A stretch of 64,000 nucleotides of DNA from Rothia nasimurium (GTDB lineage: Bacteria; Actinomycetota; Actinomycetes; Actinomycetales; Micrococcaceae). Shown here one piece after another: positions 26,726-36,118 of this stretch (positions are counted from its first letter, which is position 1; each line of letters starts with the position of its first letter). The position numbers and the translations under genes are program-made. The DNA lies in contig NZ_CP056080.1 of the NCBI RefSeq assembly GCF_014217215.1, positions 1,736,001 to 1,800,000 on the forward strand, given 5' to 3'. The notes under the pieces are model-generated. The model was not told the origin of the DNA. It did no database searches and saw nothing but the letters and a program-made list of their open reading frames with translations.

Positions 26726-27456
26726 TAGGGGCGACCTGCGACGTCGAGTGCCTGGGCGAGGGTAAATTTGCCGGCGTAGAGGGCCTTACCGGTGATAGCG
26801 CCCTCAACGCCATGGGGCACCATGGTGCGCAGGGCAGCGATGTCGTCCAGGGTGGCGATACCGCCGGAAGCAACCACCGGCTTATCGGTGCGCTCAGCAA
26901 CCTTGCGCAGAAGTTCCAGGTTGGGGCCCTGCAGGGTGCCGTCCTTGGTGACGTCGGTGACGACGTAGCGGGCGCAGCCGTCATCGTTCAGGCGGTCGAG
27001 AACCTCCCAGAGGATGCCGCCTTCCTTGGTCCAGCCGCGGGCGGCCAGTACATCCCCGCGGACATCCAGCCCAACAGCGATAACATCGCCGTGCTCAGCG
27101 ATGACCTTGCGGGTCCACTCGGGGTTTTCGAGGGCAGCGGTGCCCAGGTTGATGCGGGCGGGGTTGAGCGACAGGGCCCGTTCCAGGGATTCGTCGTCGC
27201 GGATGCCGCCCGACATCTCAATCTTGATGGAAAGTTCCTGAGCTACCTCGGTCAGAATCTCGATGTTGTCGCCGCGTCCAAAGGCAGCGTCGAGATCAAC
27301 CAGGTGCAGCCACTCAGCACCGGCGTTCTGCCATTCTAGGGCAGCTTCGACGGGGGAACCGTAGTTGGTTTCCGATCCGGCTTCGCCCTGCACCAGGCGC
27401 ACGGCCTGGCCGTTGGCTACGTCGACCGCGGGCAGCAGTTCGAGACGATCAGTCAT
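26725..27456 (-). CDS. priA: Phosphoribosyl isomerase (HisA/PriA)
   Basis: TIM-barrel isomerase acting on ProFAR in histidine synthesis. In many actinobacteria the same enzyme also performs the TrpF step of tryptophan synthesis; that dual role is inferred here. Over 243 residues the catalytic Asp11 is in [18 protein letters not shown], with AVGLDVRG near 125 and the phosphate-binding [10 protein letters not shown] near 195. It follows a 56-residue membrane ORF and precedes the SseB-like gene, with a one-base overlap. Confidence 0.94.
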   Translation of the reverse strand: MTDRLELLPAVDVANGQAVRLVQGEAGSETNYGSPVEAALEWQNAGAEWLHLVDLDAAFGRGDNIEILTEVAQELSIKIEMSGGIRDDESLERALSLNPARINLGTAALENPEWTRKVIAEHGDVIAVGLDVRGDVLAARGWTKEGGILWEVLDRLNDDGCARYVVTDVTKDGTLQGPNLELLRKVAERTDKPVVASGGIATLDDIAALRTMVPHGVEGAITGKALYAGKFTLAQALDVAGRP

Positions 27457-27509
27457 TGTTCTCTCCTTGGGAGTAGGACGGTAAAAATCTAGGTCTAGGG
27501 GGCGGCGGG

Positions 27510-27680
27510 CTAGCTGTAGTTCATCACGACGTACAGGCCGTACCCGGCAAAGGCTAGGCCCACCAGCAGCAGTACAAGCTGGGCCACCCAGGTAATTTTT
27601 TGCTTGTAAAAGGAGTAGGCTCCGCCGATGAACATCATGCCTACGGTCATGAGCAGTAGCCCGGACGTTGTAGCTGACAT
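27510..27680 (-). CDS. 56-residue membrane protein in the histidine operon
   Basis: An open frame of 56 codons fits exactly between hisH and priA. It starts at ATG 27680, three bases after the hisH stop, with AAGTAGGG just upstream. It encodes two hydrophobic helices (about 7-22, [16 protein letters not shown], and about 31-53, [20 protein letters not shown]) joined by a short basic turn (YKQKIT). The function is unknown. Its position and coupling suggest it is genuine; similar small membrane genes occur at this place in related genera as far as I recall. Confidence 0.7.
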   Translation of the reverse strand: MSATTSGLLLMTVGMMFIGGAYSFYKQKITWVAQLVLLLVGLAFAGYGLYVVMNYS

Positions 27681-27683
27681 ACC

Positions 27684-28364
27684 CTACTTCGCCCCGTCTA
27701 GACGCCCGGTTACGGGCAGGGAGTTAATCCAGTTCTTGAGCAGGCGGATGCCGGCCTCACCCGACTTTTCGGGGTGGAACTGGGTGGCAGCTAGGGGCCC
27801 GTTTTCGACCGCCGCAATGAAGTCGCCGCCGTGGTTAGCCCAGGTGACCTGGGGCGGCAGCATGGCTTCGTTGTTCTGATCGAAGGTCCATTCTTGCACC
27901 CCGTAGGAGTGCACAAAGTAGAAGCGTTCGTTCTCAATACCGGCAAAGAGCGTGGACCCTTCAGGTGCGCGGACGGTATTCCACCCCATGTGGGGCACGA
28001 CCTCGGCTTTGAGCTTTTCAACGGTGCCGGGCCACTCGCCCAGGCCATCGGCTTCAACTCCGTGCTCAACGCCTTTTTCGAACATGACCTGTAGGCCCAC
28101 GCAGATGCCGAGTACGGGGCGGCCGCCCGCAACGCGCCTGCCAATCATGCGGATAGCGTCCGCCTCTTTGAGCCCGTCCATCACGGCTTTGAAAGCACCC
28201 ACGCCAGGCACGACCAGGCCGTCTGCGCCCAGAACGTCTGACTCCTTGCGGGACAGCACCACTCGGGCGCCGGCTTCTTCAAGGGCGCGGACGGCTGAGC
28301 GCACGTTCCCTGCCCCGTAGTCAAGAACGGTGACGGTGGGCTTCTGCTGTACAGCTTCGCTCAT
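27684..28364 (-). CDS. hisH: Imidazole glycerol phosphate synthase, glutamine amidotransferase subunit
   Basis: Class I glutaminase that delivers ammonia to HisF for ring closure in histidine synthesis. The 226 residues contain the nucleophile Cys88 in [11 protein letters not shown] and the catalytic His and Glu in TQFHPEKSG (about 199-207); the N-terminal VLDYGAGN is typical. hisF is not in the window next to it. The ATG shares its A with the hisB stop codon (TAATG), so translation is coupled. Confidence 0.96.
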   Translation of the reverse strand: MSEAVQQKPTVTVLDYGAGNVRSAVRALEEAGARVVLSRKESDVLGADGLVVPGVGAFKAVMDGLKEADAIRMIGRRVAGGRPVLGICVGLQVMFEKGVEHGVEADGLGEWPGTVEKLKAEVVPHMGWNTVRAPEGSTLFAGIENERFYFVHSYGVQEWTFDQNNEAMLPPQVTWANHGGDFIAAVENGPLAATQFHPEKSGEAGIRLLKNWINSLPVTGRLDGAK

Positions 28365-28996
28365 TAGAGAGCTCCCTTGGTGGAGGGGATACCGGCGTGG
28401 CGGGGGTCGGGCTCTACTGCCTGACGCAGGGCGCGGGCGAGAGCCTTGAACTGGGCTTCAGCGATATGGTGGGGGTCCCTCCCGCCTAGCAGGGTGATGT
28501 GCAGGCAGATACCGGCGTGATAGGCGAAAGCCTCAAAGACGTGGCGCACCATTGACCCGGTGAAGTGCCCACCGATGAGGTGGTATTCGAACCCTTCGGG
28601 CTCACCGGTGTGGACCAGGTAAGGGCGGCCAGAAATATCGACCACGGCAGAGGCCAGAGCTTCGTCGAGGGGCACGGTGGCAGTACCGAAGCGGCGGATG
28701 CCCGCCTTATCGCCCAGTGCCTGGCGGAGCACCTCGCCCAGCACGATGCCGGTATCTTCAACGGTGTGGTGCACATCGATGTGGGTATCGCCAGAGCACT
28801 TGATGGTCATGTCAATCAGGGAGTGCTTAGACAGGGCGGTGAGCATGTGGTCGTAGAAGGGCACACCGGTGTCGATGTCTGATACGCCGGTGCCGTCGAG
28901 GTTAATTTCGACGCTGACGGACGACTCACTGGTTGCCCGCTCCATCTTTGCAATGCGGGGGCCGATGCCGGTGGATGATTCGGTTGGTACTGCCAT
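28364..28996 (-). CDS. hisB: Imidazoleglycerol-phosphate dehydratase
   Basis: Manganese enzyme that dehydrates imidazole glycerol phosphate. The 210-residue form is the single-function type without the phosphatase domain found in enterobacteria. Metal-binding histidines are visible in [21 protein letters not shown] and [11 protein letters not shown]. The histidinol-phosphate phosphatase must therefore be encoded elsewhere. It is separated from hisC by 54 bp, in the order hisC-hisB-hisH. Confidence 0.96.
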   Translation of the reverse strand: MAVPTESSTGIGPRIAKMERATSESSVSVEINLDGTGVSDIDTGVPFYDHMLTALSKHSLIDMTIKCSGDTHIDVHHTVEDTGIVLGEVLRQALGDKAGIRRFGTATVPLDEALASAVVDISGRPYLVHTGEPEGFEYHLIGGHFTGSMVRHVFEAFAYHAGICLHITLLGGRDPHHIAEAQFKALARALRQAVEPDPRHAGIPSTKGAL

Positions 28997-29050
28997 GTCT
29001 GTCTCTTTTTCTAAGGTGTCTGCCGATGTTAATGGGGCTACGTGCTGCGC

Positions 29051-30160
29051 TTAGCGCTCGAAAGTCTGCACGTAGTCGGTGAGGTGGTCTAAGAAGGCGC
29101 TGGTCTCGGCTTCGGTTCCGGCGGTGACGCGCAGGTAGCCGGGGATTCCGTTATCGCGCACCAGGACGCCGCGTTCTAGCAGGTAGTTCCAGGCAGCTTT
29201 TTCGTCCTTGAGCCCGCCGAAGAACACAAAGTTAGAATCCGATACAGCCGGTTCTAGCCCCAGGCCGGTGAGGTGCTCCACGATGCGGTCGCGCTGGGCG
29301 CGGATGTCGTCGACGTTAGCCAGCAGCTGGGTGCGGTGGCGCAGGGCTGCAATCGCGGTTGCCTGGGTGACGGCTGAGAGGTGGTAGGGCAGGCGAACCA
29401 GGCGGACGGCATCGGCAACAGCGGGATCTGCTGCAAAGTAGCCCAGGCGGGCACCTGCAAGTGCGAAGGCCTTGCTCATGGTGCGAGAGACAACCAGGTT
29501 GGGGCGGCCGGGAAGTAGGGTGAGAGCATTCTGAGTGCGATCTTGGGCAAACTCTGCGTAGGCCTCATCGACCACGACGATACCGTTGTAGGCTGCCACC
29601 GCGTCGTAGACCGCTTCGATAACGTCTAGCCCCAGGCCGGTGCCGGTGGGGTTATTGGGTGAGCAGAGAATAACGATAGAAGGCTTGTGCTCTTCAATCT
29701 GTTCAACTGCTGAAGCTGCGGTGAGGGAGTAGTCGGCTGCGCGGGTACCCGCGATGAAAGCGGTATTGGTGCCGTCTGCCAGCAGGGGGTACATAGAGTA
29801 GGTGGGCACGAAGCTCATGACCGAGCGCCCGGGGCCACCAAAGACCTGCATGAGTTGCTGGAGAATCTCGTTAGAGCCGTTAGCTGCCCAGATGTTTTCG
29901 GGGGTCAGACCGTGCCCCAGGTAGTCTGCGAGTTCCGCTCTGAGGGTATCGAACTCGCGGTCGGGGTAGCGATTCAGGGTTACGGCGGCCTCTGCTACAT
30001 CGCGCGTGATGGCATCGATGACTTCTTGCGGCATGGGGTGGGTGTTCTCATTAACGTTGAGGGTTACCGGAACATCAATCATGGGTGCGCCGTAGGGTAA
30101 ACGGCCCCGCAAATCTTCGCGCAGGGGCAGGGCTTCGAGTGCTGTGGTAGTTTCGGTCAC
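29051..30160 (-). CDS. hisC: Histidinol-phosphate aminotransferase
   Basis: Class I/II PLP enzyme of histidine synthesis. I place the start at GTG 30160 (369 residues), because the conserved protein begins TETTTALEALPLREDLRG and a TACACT -10 element ends six bases upstream, as in leaderless actinobacterial genes; an ATG at 30217 would add 19 non-conserved residues. Key sequences are NENTHPMP, ANGSNEILQQL, SPNNPTGTG, VVVDEAYAEF and SRTMSKAFALAG with the cofactor lysine. It is the first gene of the leftward his cluster. Confidence 0.93.
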   Translation of the reverse strand: MTETTTALEALPLREDLRGRLPYGAPMIDVPVTLNVNENTHPMPQEVIDAITRDVAEAAVTLNRYPDREFDTLRAELADYLGHGLTPENIWAANGSNEILQQLMQVFGGPGRSVMSFVPTYSMYPLLADGTNTAFIAGTRAADYSLTAASAVEQIEEHKPSIVILCSPNNPTGTGLGLDVIEAVYDAVAAYNGIVVVDEAYAEFAQDRTQNALTLLPGRPNLVVSRTMSKAFALAGARLGYFAADPAVADAVRLVRLPYHLSAVTQATAIAALRHRTQLLANVDDIRAQRDRIVEHLTGLGLEPAVSDSNFVFFGGLKDEKAAWNYLLERGVLVRDNGIPGYLRVTAGTEAETSAFLDHLTDYVQTFER

Positions 30161-30166
30161 TCCCCT

Positions 30167-30172
30167 AGTGTA
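30167..30172 (-). promoter_or_regulatory. -10 element of a likely leaderless hisC promoter
   Basis: TACACT on the minus strand fits the TAnnnT consensus and lies exactly six bases before the GTG start, so transcription would begin at or next to the start codon. AGGGGA fills the gap but touches the GTG and is too close to act as a ribosome site. Confidence 0.5.
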
Positions 30173-30235
30173 GCGACCTAGCCCCGTACGCTGCATTTTT
30201 GTTTCGCAGTCTGGCATAGGGTACCGCTCTTTTTC

Positions 30236-30838
30236 TTACTGTGACTGAGTGTAGACAGGCACCTCAAGAACCTGACCGGGAACCAGCTGTGCGCTGGTGA
30301 GGTCGTTAATCTGCATGATGCGATTGATGACGTCGCGATTATCTTCACCGGGTGCCACATCTGCTGCGATGGTCCAGAGAGTATCGCCGTGTACAACGGT
30401 GACCGTTTGGCTAACCGGAACAACAGGTTCGACAGTGGCACTCTTAGCTTCGCCGGGTGCAAGGAAAGTCAGGGCACCGAGAACCACAAGAGCCACGAGG
30501 GTGAGTAGAGGCAGGCCCCTAAAAACCAGGCGCCCCCGGCGGCTCAGACGGATTTTCCCACGCCCCGTCTTCGCTTTCTGAGACGGTTCTACTACCGCGC
30601 TAGGCCGCTGAACCGGGGTAGAAGCAGCAGGGTGGGAAGGCAGATTCCGCAAGGGAGCTACAGGTGCGGGACGCGCAGACACAGGTGCCGCAAAACGAAT
30701 GCGGTACTGGGGTTGCCGCAGGGCCCCGGCCGATGCGGGCACCTGCGGGTGCTGACGGACGGTAAAAGTAGCAGCCTGATCAAGGGGCTTCTTCAAAGAA
30801 GTACGAGCCATAAACTCGGGCAAGGCGATGGTGCTCAT
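30236..30838 (-). CDS. LysM membrane protein divergent from lexA, probable SOS cell-division regulator
   Basis: The 200 residues start at ATG 30838 (AGGAGA eight bases upstream). They form a cytoplasmic, basic, Pro/Ala-rich N-terminal part (1-95), one membrane helix (about 103-125, GLPLLTLVALVVLGALTFLA) and an outer LysM domain at the end (VVHGDTLWTIAADVAPGEDN, then INRIMQINDL and LVPGQVLEVP). LysM binds peptidoglycan. A LysM gene beside or divergent from lexA is the arrangement of YneA in Bacillus and ChiZ in mycobacteria, SOS-induced proteins that delay division. SOS-box-like sequences fill the shared promoter region. No hydrolase domain is present. Confidence 0.8.
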   Translation of the reverse strand: MSTIALPEFMARTSLKKPLDQAATFTVRQHPQVPASAGALRQPQYRIRFAAPVSARPAPVAPLRNLPSHPAASTPVQRPSAVVEPSQKAKTGRGKIRLSRRGRLVFRGLPLLTLVALVVLGALTFLAPGEAKSATVEPVVPVSQTVTVVHGDTLWTIAADVAPGEDNRDVINRIMQINDLTSAQLVPGQVLEVPVYTQSQ

Positions 30839-30880
30839 AAGTCTTTCTCCTGATTCACGCTCAAACATTCAACCAAAAGT

Positions 30881-30965
30881 CGAATCTTTGTTCTAAAATT
30901 TCTTCGTATCTATGTTCTATCAGAAAAATCGAACATAGTCGAGAAAAATTAGAACAAATGTTTGA
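30881..30965. promoter_or_regulatory. Cluster of LexA (SOS) box-like sites
   Basis: The AT-rich region between the LysM gene and lexA contains AGAACAAATGTTTGA (30951-30965), TCGAACATAGTCGA (30929-30942) and CGAATCTTTGTTCT (30881-30894), each resembling the Gram-positive LexA operator CGAAC-n4-GTTCG. Their placement between the two divergent genes fits control of both by LexA. Confidence 0.65.
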
Positions 30966-30978
30966 ATAACCTGTTTGC

Positions 30979-31007
30979 TTGACATAGTCTTAGAAGACCA
31001 CTTGATA
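30979..31007 (+). promoter_or_regulatory. lexA promoter
   Basis: TTGACA at 30979-30984, a 17-base spacer and TTGATA at 31002-31007 make a good -35/-10 pair about 50 bases before the lexA start. The nearest SOS-box-like site ends 14 bases upstream of the -35. Confidence 0.65.
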
Positions 31008-31056
31008 GTGAACACCGGGTGGCTGACATTTTAAGAACCAACAGAGACGAGATACC

Positions 31057-31773
31057 GTGAGCGAACGAACTCCGCAGACTCCGGCAAGCCCGCCCCACAA
31101 GGGCTCTCGCCCCCTCACTGCCCGCCAGAAAAAAATTTTGAGCGCCATTTCAAGCGCTATTGATGAGCACGGCTATCCGCCGTCTATGCGTGAAATCGGT
31201 GACCTCGTTGGTCTCGCTTCACTCTCATCTGTTACCCATCAGCTCTCTCGCCTCGAAGAGATGGGCTATATTAGGCGCGACCCCAAGCGTCCTCGCGCCA
31301 TTGAGGTTCTCACCGGCGAGACCTCCCCCGAAGAAGCAAAGCCTGAAACCAGCGTCATCACGCTGCCGATTGTGCCTACCTTCGCGCAGACCGACGATAA
31401 CCTCGCTACCGTTCCCCTGGTGGGCCGTATTGCTGCGGGATCACCCATTGCCGCTGAGCAGGCAATTGAAGACGTCATGACGCTCCCCCGCCAGCTCGTA
31501 GGTCAGGGCGACCTCTTTATGCTGCGCGTCAAGGGGGACTCCATGGTCGATGCTGCGATTTGCGATGGCGACTGGGTCGTAGTGCGTGCCCAGAACACCG
31601 CCCAGAACGGTGACATCGTCGCGGCCCTGCTCGACGACGAGGCCACCGTGAAGACCTTCCGCCAGCGCGATGGTCACACCTGGCTGCTGCCCCAGAACAC
31701 CCAGTACGAGCCCATCCTGGGCGATAAAGCCACCATCATGGGTAAGGTCGTCTCCGTACTGCGCAGTCTCTAA
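31057..31773 (+). CDS. lexA: LexA repressor
   Basis: Represses DNA-damage genes and cleaves itself when RecA filaments form. Of the 238 residues, the winged helix is at about 20-85 ([36 protein letters not shown]), the cleavage site Ala-Gly is in [12 protein letters not shown], the catalytic serine is in [11 protein letters not shown] and the lysine in ATVKTFRQ. A 20-residue Pro/Ser-rich N-terminal extension and a linker rich in Glu/Pro are actinobacterial traits. The GTG start is immediately before SERTPQTP. It converges with the DinG-like gene 14 bp away. Confidence 0.97.
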   Translation: MSERTPQTPASPPHKGSRPLTARQKKILSAISSAIDEHGYPPSMREIGDLVGLASLSSVTHQLSRLEEMGYIRRDPKRPRAIEVLTGETSPEEAKPETSVITLPIVPTFAQTDDNLATVPLVGRIAAGSPIAAEQAIEDVMTLPRQLVGQGDLFMLRVKGDSMVDAAICDGDWVVVRAQNTAQNGDIVAALLDDEATVKTFRQRDGHTWLLPQNTQYEPILGDKATIMGKVVSVLRSL

Positions 31774-31787
31774 GACCTAGCCTCTCA

Positions 31788-33824
31788 CTAGTCGATTGAC
31801 TGTTTGAGGCGCTTGAGCGCTCCTAGTACAACGTCCTTGCGGGTTGTTGTCCAGAAGGGCGGAAGGGACTTCACCAGATAAGAGCCGTATCGCTGAGTAG
31901 CGATGCGGGAGTCAAGGACGGCCACAACTCCCCTGTCACCGACCGACCGCACCAGGCGGCCGGCGCCCTGGGCCATGCGTACCGCCGCGTGGTAGGCAGA
32001 CACAGCCATAAAGCCGTTACCGCCAGCAGCTGCTACCGCCCGGGTGCGAGCCTGCGACAGCGGATCGTCGGGGCGGGGGAAGGGAATGCGGTCCATCATG
32101 ACCAGGCGGCAGGAGTCGCCGGGAACGTCCACTCCCTGCCAGAGACTCATGGTGCCGAAAAGGCAGGAATCGGTGTCCTCGGTGAACTCCTGTACCAGGG
32201 CACGCAGAGACGACTCCCCCTGCAGAAGAATGTTCAGGTCGGTGCGCTCCCGCACGTACTCGGCAGCCAGCTCGGCCCCGCGCTTAGAGGAAAAAAGCCC
32301 CAGCGCGCCGCCACCCGAGGCGGTCACGAGTTCAACAATACGGTCCAGCTGCTCTACCGAAACTCCCCGCCCAGGTTTAGGCAGATCAGAGGCTAGATAC
32401 AGCACGCCCTGCTTGGGGTAGTTAAAGGGAGACCCCACATCGATACCGTCCCAGCGCGGAGCGTCCTTACCCATCAGCCCCAGAGCACCAGCGGCGGCAT
32501 CAAAACTTTCTCCCACCGTCAGCGTCGCAGACGTCAGCACCACGGTGCGGTTTTCGAAAAGCCCTTCTCGCAGGTAACCGGCAACCGAGATAGGTGCAAT
32601 GTTCAGGGTGGCAGGGTCATCGTCAGCTGCCGCTACATACCCCCTACCGGGTTCCCAAGAGCCGGTACGAGAAACCCAGATGACCTGATAAAGCGGGTCA
32701 GCGGTCAACATCTTCTCTGAGGTTTCGTGTACCTCGGTCAGGGCAGCACGCGCCATCTGGCGGCCGGCGTCGCCGTCTTTGTCCCCGCTCTTCGTATCGG
32801 TGAGGGCCTGACGCGCTGCATCACGCACGCGTTCCATGGCAGCGGCAACCCGGTCAGGCAAGCCCTTGGGCATCATCTCGGCGGGTACCCCGTTGAGAGA
32901 GTCGTCAAGGGCAAGCGCTGCCTGTTCGAGTGCCTTGTGATCGGCGTCCGTGTGCCGTTTGAGGCTGCGGGCAACCTTGGTAATAGCGGCCGGTGATAGT
33001 GCCCCGGTGACGGCGCCGGTGACGCGGTCAGCCAGTTCGTGGGCCTCGTCGATGATGGCAATGTCGTGGTCGGGCAGCACCGCAGCGCCCTCAAAGGCGT
33101 TGATAGCGAGAAGGGCGTGGTTGGTAATGACGATATCTGATTCAGCTGCTCTGGTTCGGGCCATCTCGCTGAAACATTCTTCGACCAGGGGGCATTTTTT
33201 GCCCAGGCATTCTGAGGCGGTGACGGCTACCTGCCGCCATGCCTTATCGCTTACGCCTGGCAGCAGCTCGTCGCGGTCGCCGGTGTCGGTGGTTTGTGCC
33301 CATTCGCGAAGGCGCACAACTTCCTCCCCCAGTTTTCCGGCGGGGCCGGTGGATCCGGTAGTGGCGTCCATATCGAAGAGGGCGTCGCCGTCGTCCTCGG
33401 GGTAGCCGCCTTCAAGCTTGTGCAGGCAGACGTAGTTGTTGCGGCCCTTGAGAATAGCGACGTCGGTTTCGTGCTCGGGTTCATCGCCCAGAGATTCCAG
33501 CAGGCGCGGAATATCGCGATTAACAATCTGGGATTGCAGGGCCAGGGTTGCGGTAGCCACCACGATAGGTTTTTCTGCTGTTTGGGCAGCGTGAATGGCG
33601 GGCACCAGGTAGCCCAGGGACTTACCGGTGCCGGTTCCAGCCTGCACCAGCAGGTGTTTTTCGGTGTCGAGGGCGCGGGCTACGTGGGCTGCCATGGTGC
33701 GCTGGCCGTCGCGATTCTGGCCGCCGGAGCGCTCCACGACGGTGTCGAGGAGCTGTAGGACGGGCTTAGCTCCGGGCAGGGTCTCTAGCTCCTGCCCGGT
33801 GGGTGCGGTGACGTGGTCGTTCAT
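31788..33824 (-). CDS. DinG/YoaA-type ATP-dependent DNA helicase
   Basis: Superfamily 2 XPD-like 5'-3' helicase. The 678 residues show AGTGTGKSLGYLVPAI (Walker A, about 61-76), an iron-sulphur cysteine cluster (CLGKKCPLVEECFSEM, about 211-226, with an earlier Cys), IIDEAHELAD (DEAH, about 259-268), LTSATLTVG and, near the end, QGAGRLVRSVGDRG (motif VI). DinG is SOS-regulated in E. coli; the neighbouring lexA suggests a damage-related role, but no LexA site is seen for it. ATG overlaps the hflX stop by four bases, so it is coupled to hflX. Confidence 0.93.
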   Translation of the reverse strand: MNDHVTAPTGQELETLPGAKPVLQLLDTVVERSGGQNRDGQRTMAAHVARALDTEKHLLVQAGTGTGKSLGYLVPAIHAAQTAEKPIVVATATLALQSQIVNRDIPRLLESLGDEPEHETDVAILKGRNNYVCLHKLEGGYPEDDGDALFDMDATTGSTGPAGKLGEEVVRLREWAQTTDTGDRDELLPGVSDKAWRQVAVTASECLGKKCPLVEECFSEMARTRAAESDIVITNHALLAINAFEGAAVLPDHDIAIIDEAHELADRVTGAVTGALSPAAITKVARSLKRHTDADHKALEQAALALDDSLNGVPAEMMPKGLPDRVAAAMERVRDAARQALTDTKSGDKDGDAGRQMARAALTEVHETSEKMLTADPLYQVIWVSRTGSWEPGRGYVAAADDDPATLNIAPISVAGYLREGLFENRTVVLTSATLTVGESFDAAAGALGLMGKDAPRWDGIDVGSPFNYPKQGVLYLASDLPKPGRGVSVEQLDRIVELVTASGGGALGLFSSKRGAELAAEYVRERTDLNILLQGESSLRALVQEFTEDTDSCLFGTMSLWQGVDVPGDSCRLVMMDRIPFPRPDDPLSQARTRAVAAAGGNGFMAVSAYHAAVRMAQGAGRLVRSVGDRGVVAVLDSRIATQRYGSYLVKSLPPFWTTTRKDVVLGALKRLKQSID

Positions 33825-35425
33825 GCGCGCTGGGTCTCTACCGCCCCTGAGGCGATAGCTTCGTCGATTTCAGGTTGCAGTACCTCAAGAAGGTCTTCTT
33901 CAAGCACGTACTCAGCAAGGTCAGAGGCTACTTCTTCGCGGACCAGGGCCTGCACATAGGTGCCATCTTGCACAAAGGCAGTGCGCAGAATCTCGGCGTC
34001 CCACTCGTGCAGACGGGACACCACGCCACCTGCTGAGAAGGGTACCAGCAGGTTGAGCTCAATCGAGGGGCGGGGAATGGTATCCGCAATCTTCTGCTGT
34101 AGCTCCTCGATACCCTCACCGGTACGGGCCGAGACCACAACGTGGTTGGGTTCCTTCTGCCGTAGACGCTCAATGACGAAGGGGTCGGCCGCATCTGCCT
34201 TGTTGAGCACGATGATTTCGGGGATATTTTGGGCGTCGACCTCGGTAATCACCTGGCGGACGGAGTGGATCTGCCCCTCGGGGTCGGGGTGGGAGACGTC
34301 CACAACGTGCACGATGACGTCAGCGTCCGCCACCTCTTCTAGGGTAGAGCGGAAGGCCTCCACCAGCTGGGTGGGCAGGGCACGCACGAAACCGACGGTA
34401 TCAGACAGGGTGTAGCCCACGCCGTCCGGAGTCTGAGCCTTGCGCACGGTGGGGTCGAGGGTCGCAAAGAGGGCGTTCTCGACCAGCACGCCGGCGTCGG
34501 TCAGGCGGTTGAGCAGGGAGGACTTACCGGCGTTGGTGTAACCGGCAATAGCTACGGACGGCACCCGGTTACGCTTGCGATTCAGGCGCTTGGTTTCGCG
34601 GGCAGGAGCCATGGCCGCGATCTCTCGCTTGAGCTTGGCCATGCGGGCACGTAGACGGCGGCGGTCCATTTCAATTTTGGTTTCACCGGGGCCGCGGGAA
34701 CCGATACCTTCACCGCCGGCGGCACGGCCACCCGCCTGACGGGACAGAGAGGCACCCCAACCGCGCAGACGCGGCAGCATGTATTCGAGCTGGGCCAGCT
34801 CAACCTGGGCCTTACCTTCACGCGACTTAGCGTGCTGGGCGAAGATATCAAGAATCAGGGCGGTTCGGTCGATGACCTTGACCTTGACGATATCTTCAAT
34901 GGCTCGGCGCTGGGAGGGGGCCAGTTCAGCGTCCACAATCACGGTATCGGCGCCGGATGCCTCAACGATATCTTTGAGTTCGAGCACCTTGCCGGAGCCC
35001 AGATAGGTGCCAGGGTCGGGCTTCAGACGACGCTGCACCAGACCGTCCAGAACCTCAGAACCGGCGGTCTCAGCCAGCGCCGCCAGCTCACGCAGGGAAT
35101 TCTCGGCTTCTTCCAGAGTGCCCTCTGACCAGACGCCTGCCAGCACAACGCGCTCTAGGCGCAGCTGGCGGTATTCGACCTCGGTAACGTCATCAAGCTC
35201 GGTTGATAGACCGGCTACACGGCGCAGCGCTCGACGCTCTTCGAGATCTACCTGGTCGCCGTCGTATTCGGAATGTTCACGCTGGTTATCTGAGAGTTCG
35301 CGGGCCCTCTCATCGAGCACACTACCGTTGCCCTGTGCCCGCCCCAGCACGCGGTCTACTGTACGTCTCAGCTGTTCATCTGAGGGAAGTTTGGGGTCAT
35401 TGCTGGGGGTTGAAGTCTCGGTCAT
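33821..35425 (-). CDS. hflX: Ribosome-associated GTPase HflX
   Basis: GTPase that splits or rescues stalled 70S ribosomes under stress. In the 534 residues the N-terminal glycine-rich HflX domain (about 90-280; YLGSGKVLELKDIV, RLRGWGASLSRQAGG) and a coiled coil precede the G domain: GYTNAGKSSLLNRL (about 296-309), the switch TLDPTVR, DTVGFVR and NKAD. A charged N-terminal extension of about 80 residues is typical of actinobacterial forms. It is first in the hflX-dinG unit. Confidence 0.95.
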   Translation of the reverse strand: MTETSTPSNDPKLPSDEQLRRTVDRVLGRAQGNGSVLDERARELSDNQREHSEYDGDQVDLEERRALRRVAGLSTELDDVTEVEYRQLRLERVVLAGVWSEGTLEEAENSLRELAALAETAGSEVLDGLVQRRLKPDPGTYLGSGKVLELKDIVEASGADTVIVDAELAPSQRRAIEDIVKVKVIDRTALILDIFAQHAKSREGKAQVELAQLEYMLPRLRGWGASLSRQAGGRAAGGEGIGSRGPGETKIEMDRRRLRARMAKLKREIAAMAPARETKRLNRKRNRVPSVAIAGYTNAGKSSLLNRLTDAGVLVENALFATLDPTVRKAQTPDGVGYTLSDTVGFVRALPTQLVEAFRSTLEEVADADVIVHVVDVSHPDPEGQIHSVRQVITEVDAQNIPEIIVLNKADAADPFVIERLRQKEPNHVVVSARTGEGIEELQQKIADTIPRPSIELNLLVPFSAGGVVSRLHEWDAEILRTAFVQDGTYVQALVREEVASDLAEYVLEEDLLEVLQPEIDEAIASGAVETQRA

Positions 35426-35498
35426 AGTACCTTTCGAGGTGGGTTGAGGCGTCCTTCTATTCTATCTTTTCCGGGGCGGTAAGGGCAGGGGCTTAGCG

Positions 35499-35504
35499 TA
35501 GAAT
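35499..35504 (+). promoter_or_regulatory. -10 element of a likely leaderless promoter
   Basis: TAGAAT fits the -10 consensus and ends eight bases before the ATG of the methyltransferase gene at 35513, which has no ribosome site, so the transcript probably starts at or beside the start codon. Confidence 0.45.
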
Positions 35505-35512
35505 GAACGTCT

Positions 35513-36118
35513 ATGAGTAGCGCGCACTATTTTTCTGAAAACCCCACCGGCGATTTTTTGCCCCAGCCTGTGACTGTTGAGCTGGGCGGACGCCGGGTGC
35601 AGGTTCTGACCGCTTCCGGCATCTTTAGCCCGGGTGGGGTTGATAAGGGAACCCGTATTCTCCTCGATGAGGCCCCCGCTCCGCAGGGGGCGCGTATGCT
35701 CGATATCGGGTGCGGGTGGGGCCCGATTACCCTGACCCTGGCGATGGCAGCGCCCGATGCTGAGGTCTACGGGGTCGAGGTGAACTCCCGCTCCGCCCAG
35801 CTCACCGAGATGAACGCTGAGCGCCTGGGTCTCACCAACGTGACGGTAGCTGCCCCCGATGCGCTCGATGAGTCACTGACCTTCGATACCATCTGGTCTA
35901 ACCCGCCCATTCGCGTGGGCAAGGACGTTCTACACGGCATCATGCACACCTGGCTCCCCCGCCTGGCTCCCGGCGGCACCGCCTACCTGGTCGTGCAGAA
36001 AAACCTGGGCTCAGACTCCCTACAGAAGTGGCTGGCTGAGACTTTCCCCGACCTAGAGGTAGCCCGCTACGCTACCTCGAAGGGCTTCCGCATCCTAGAG
36101 GTGCACCGCCCGGCGTAG
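35513..36118 (+). CDS. RsmC-like class I methyltransferase
   Basis: S-adenosylmethionine-dependent methyltransferase of the family that modifies guanine N2 in 16S rRNA (RsmC/RlmG type). The 201 residues correspond to the catalytic half only: RMLDIGCGWGPITLTLA (motif I, about 62-78), VNSRSAQLTEMNAERLGL, and the catalytic NPPIRVGKDVLHGI (about 129-142). E. coli RsmC is longer, with an additional N-terminal half; the single-domain form is common in actinobacteria. The target base is inferred. Its 3' end overlaps the convergent methyltransferase gene by 24 bp. Confidence 0.88.
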   Translation: MSSAHYFSENPTGDFLPQPVTVELGGRRVQVLTASGIFSPGGVDKGTRILLDEAPAPQGARMLDIGCGWGPITLTLAMAAPDAEVYGVEVNSRSAQLTEMNAERLGLTNVTVAAPDALDESLTFDTIWSNPPIRVGKDVLHGIMHTWLPRLAPGGTAYLVVQKNLGSDSLQKWLAETFPDLEVARYATSKGFRILEVHRPA

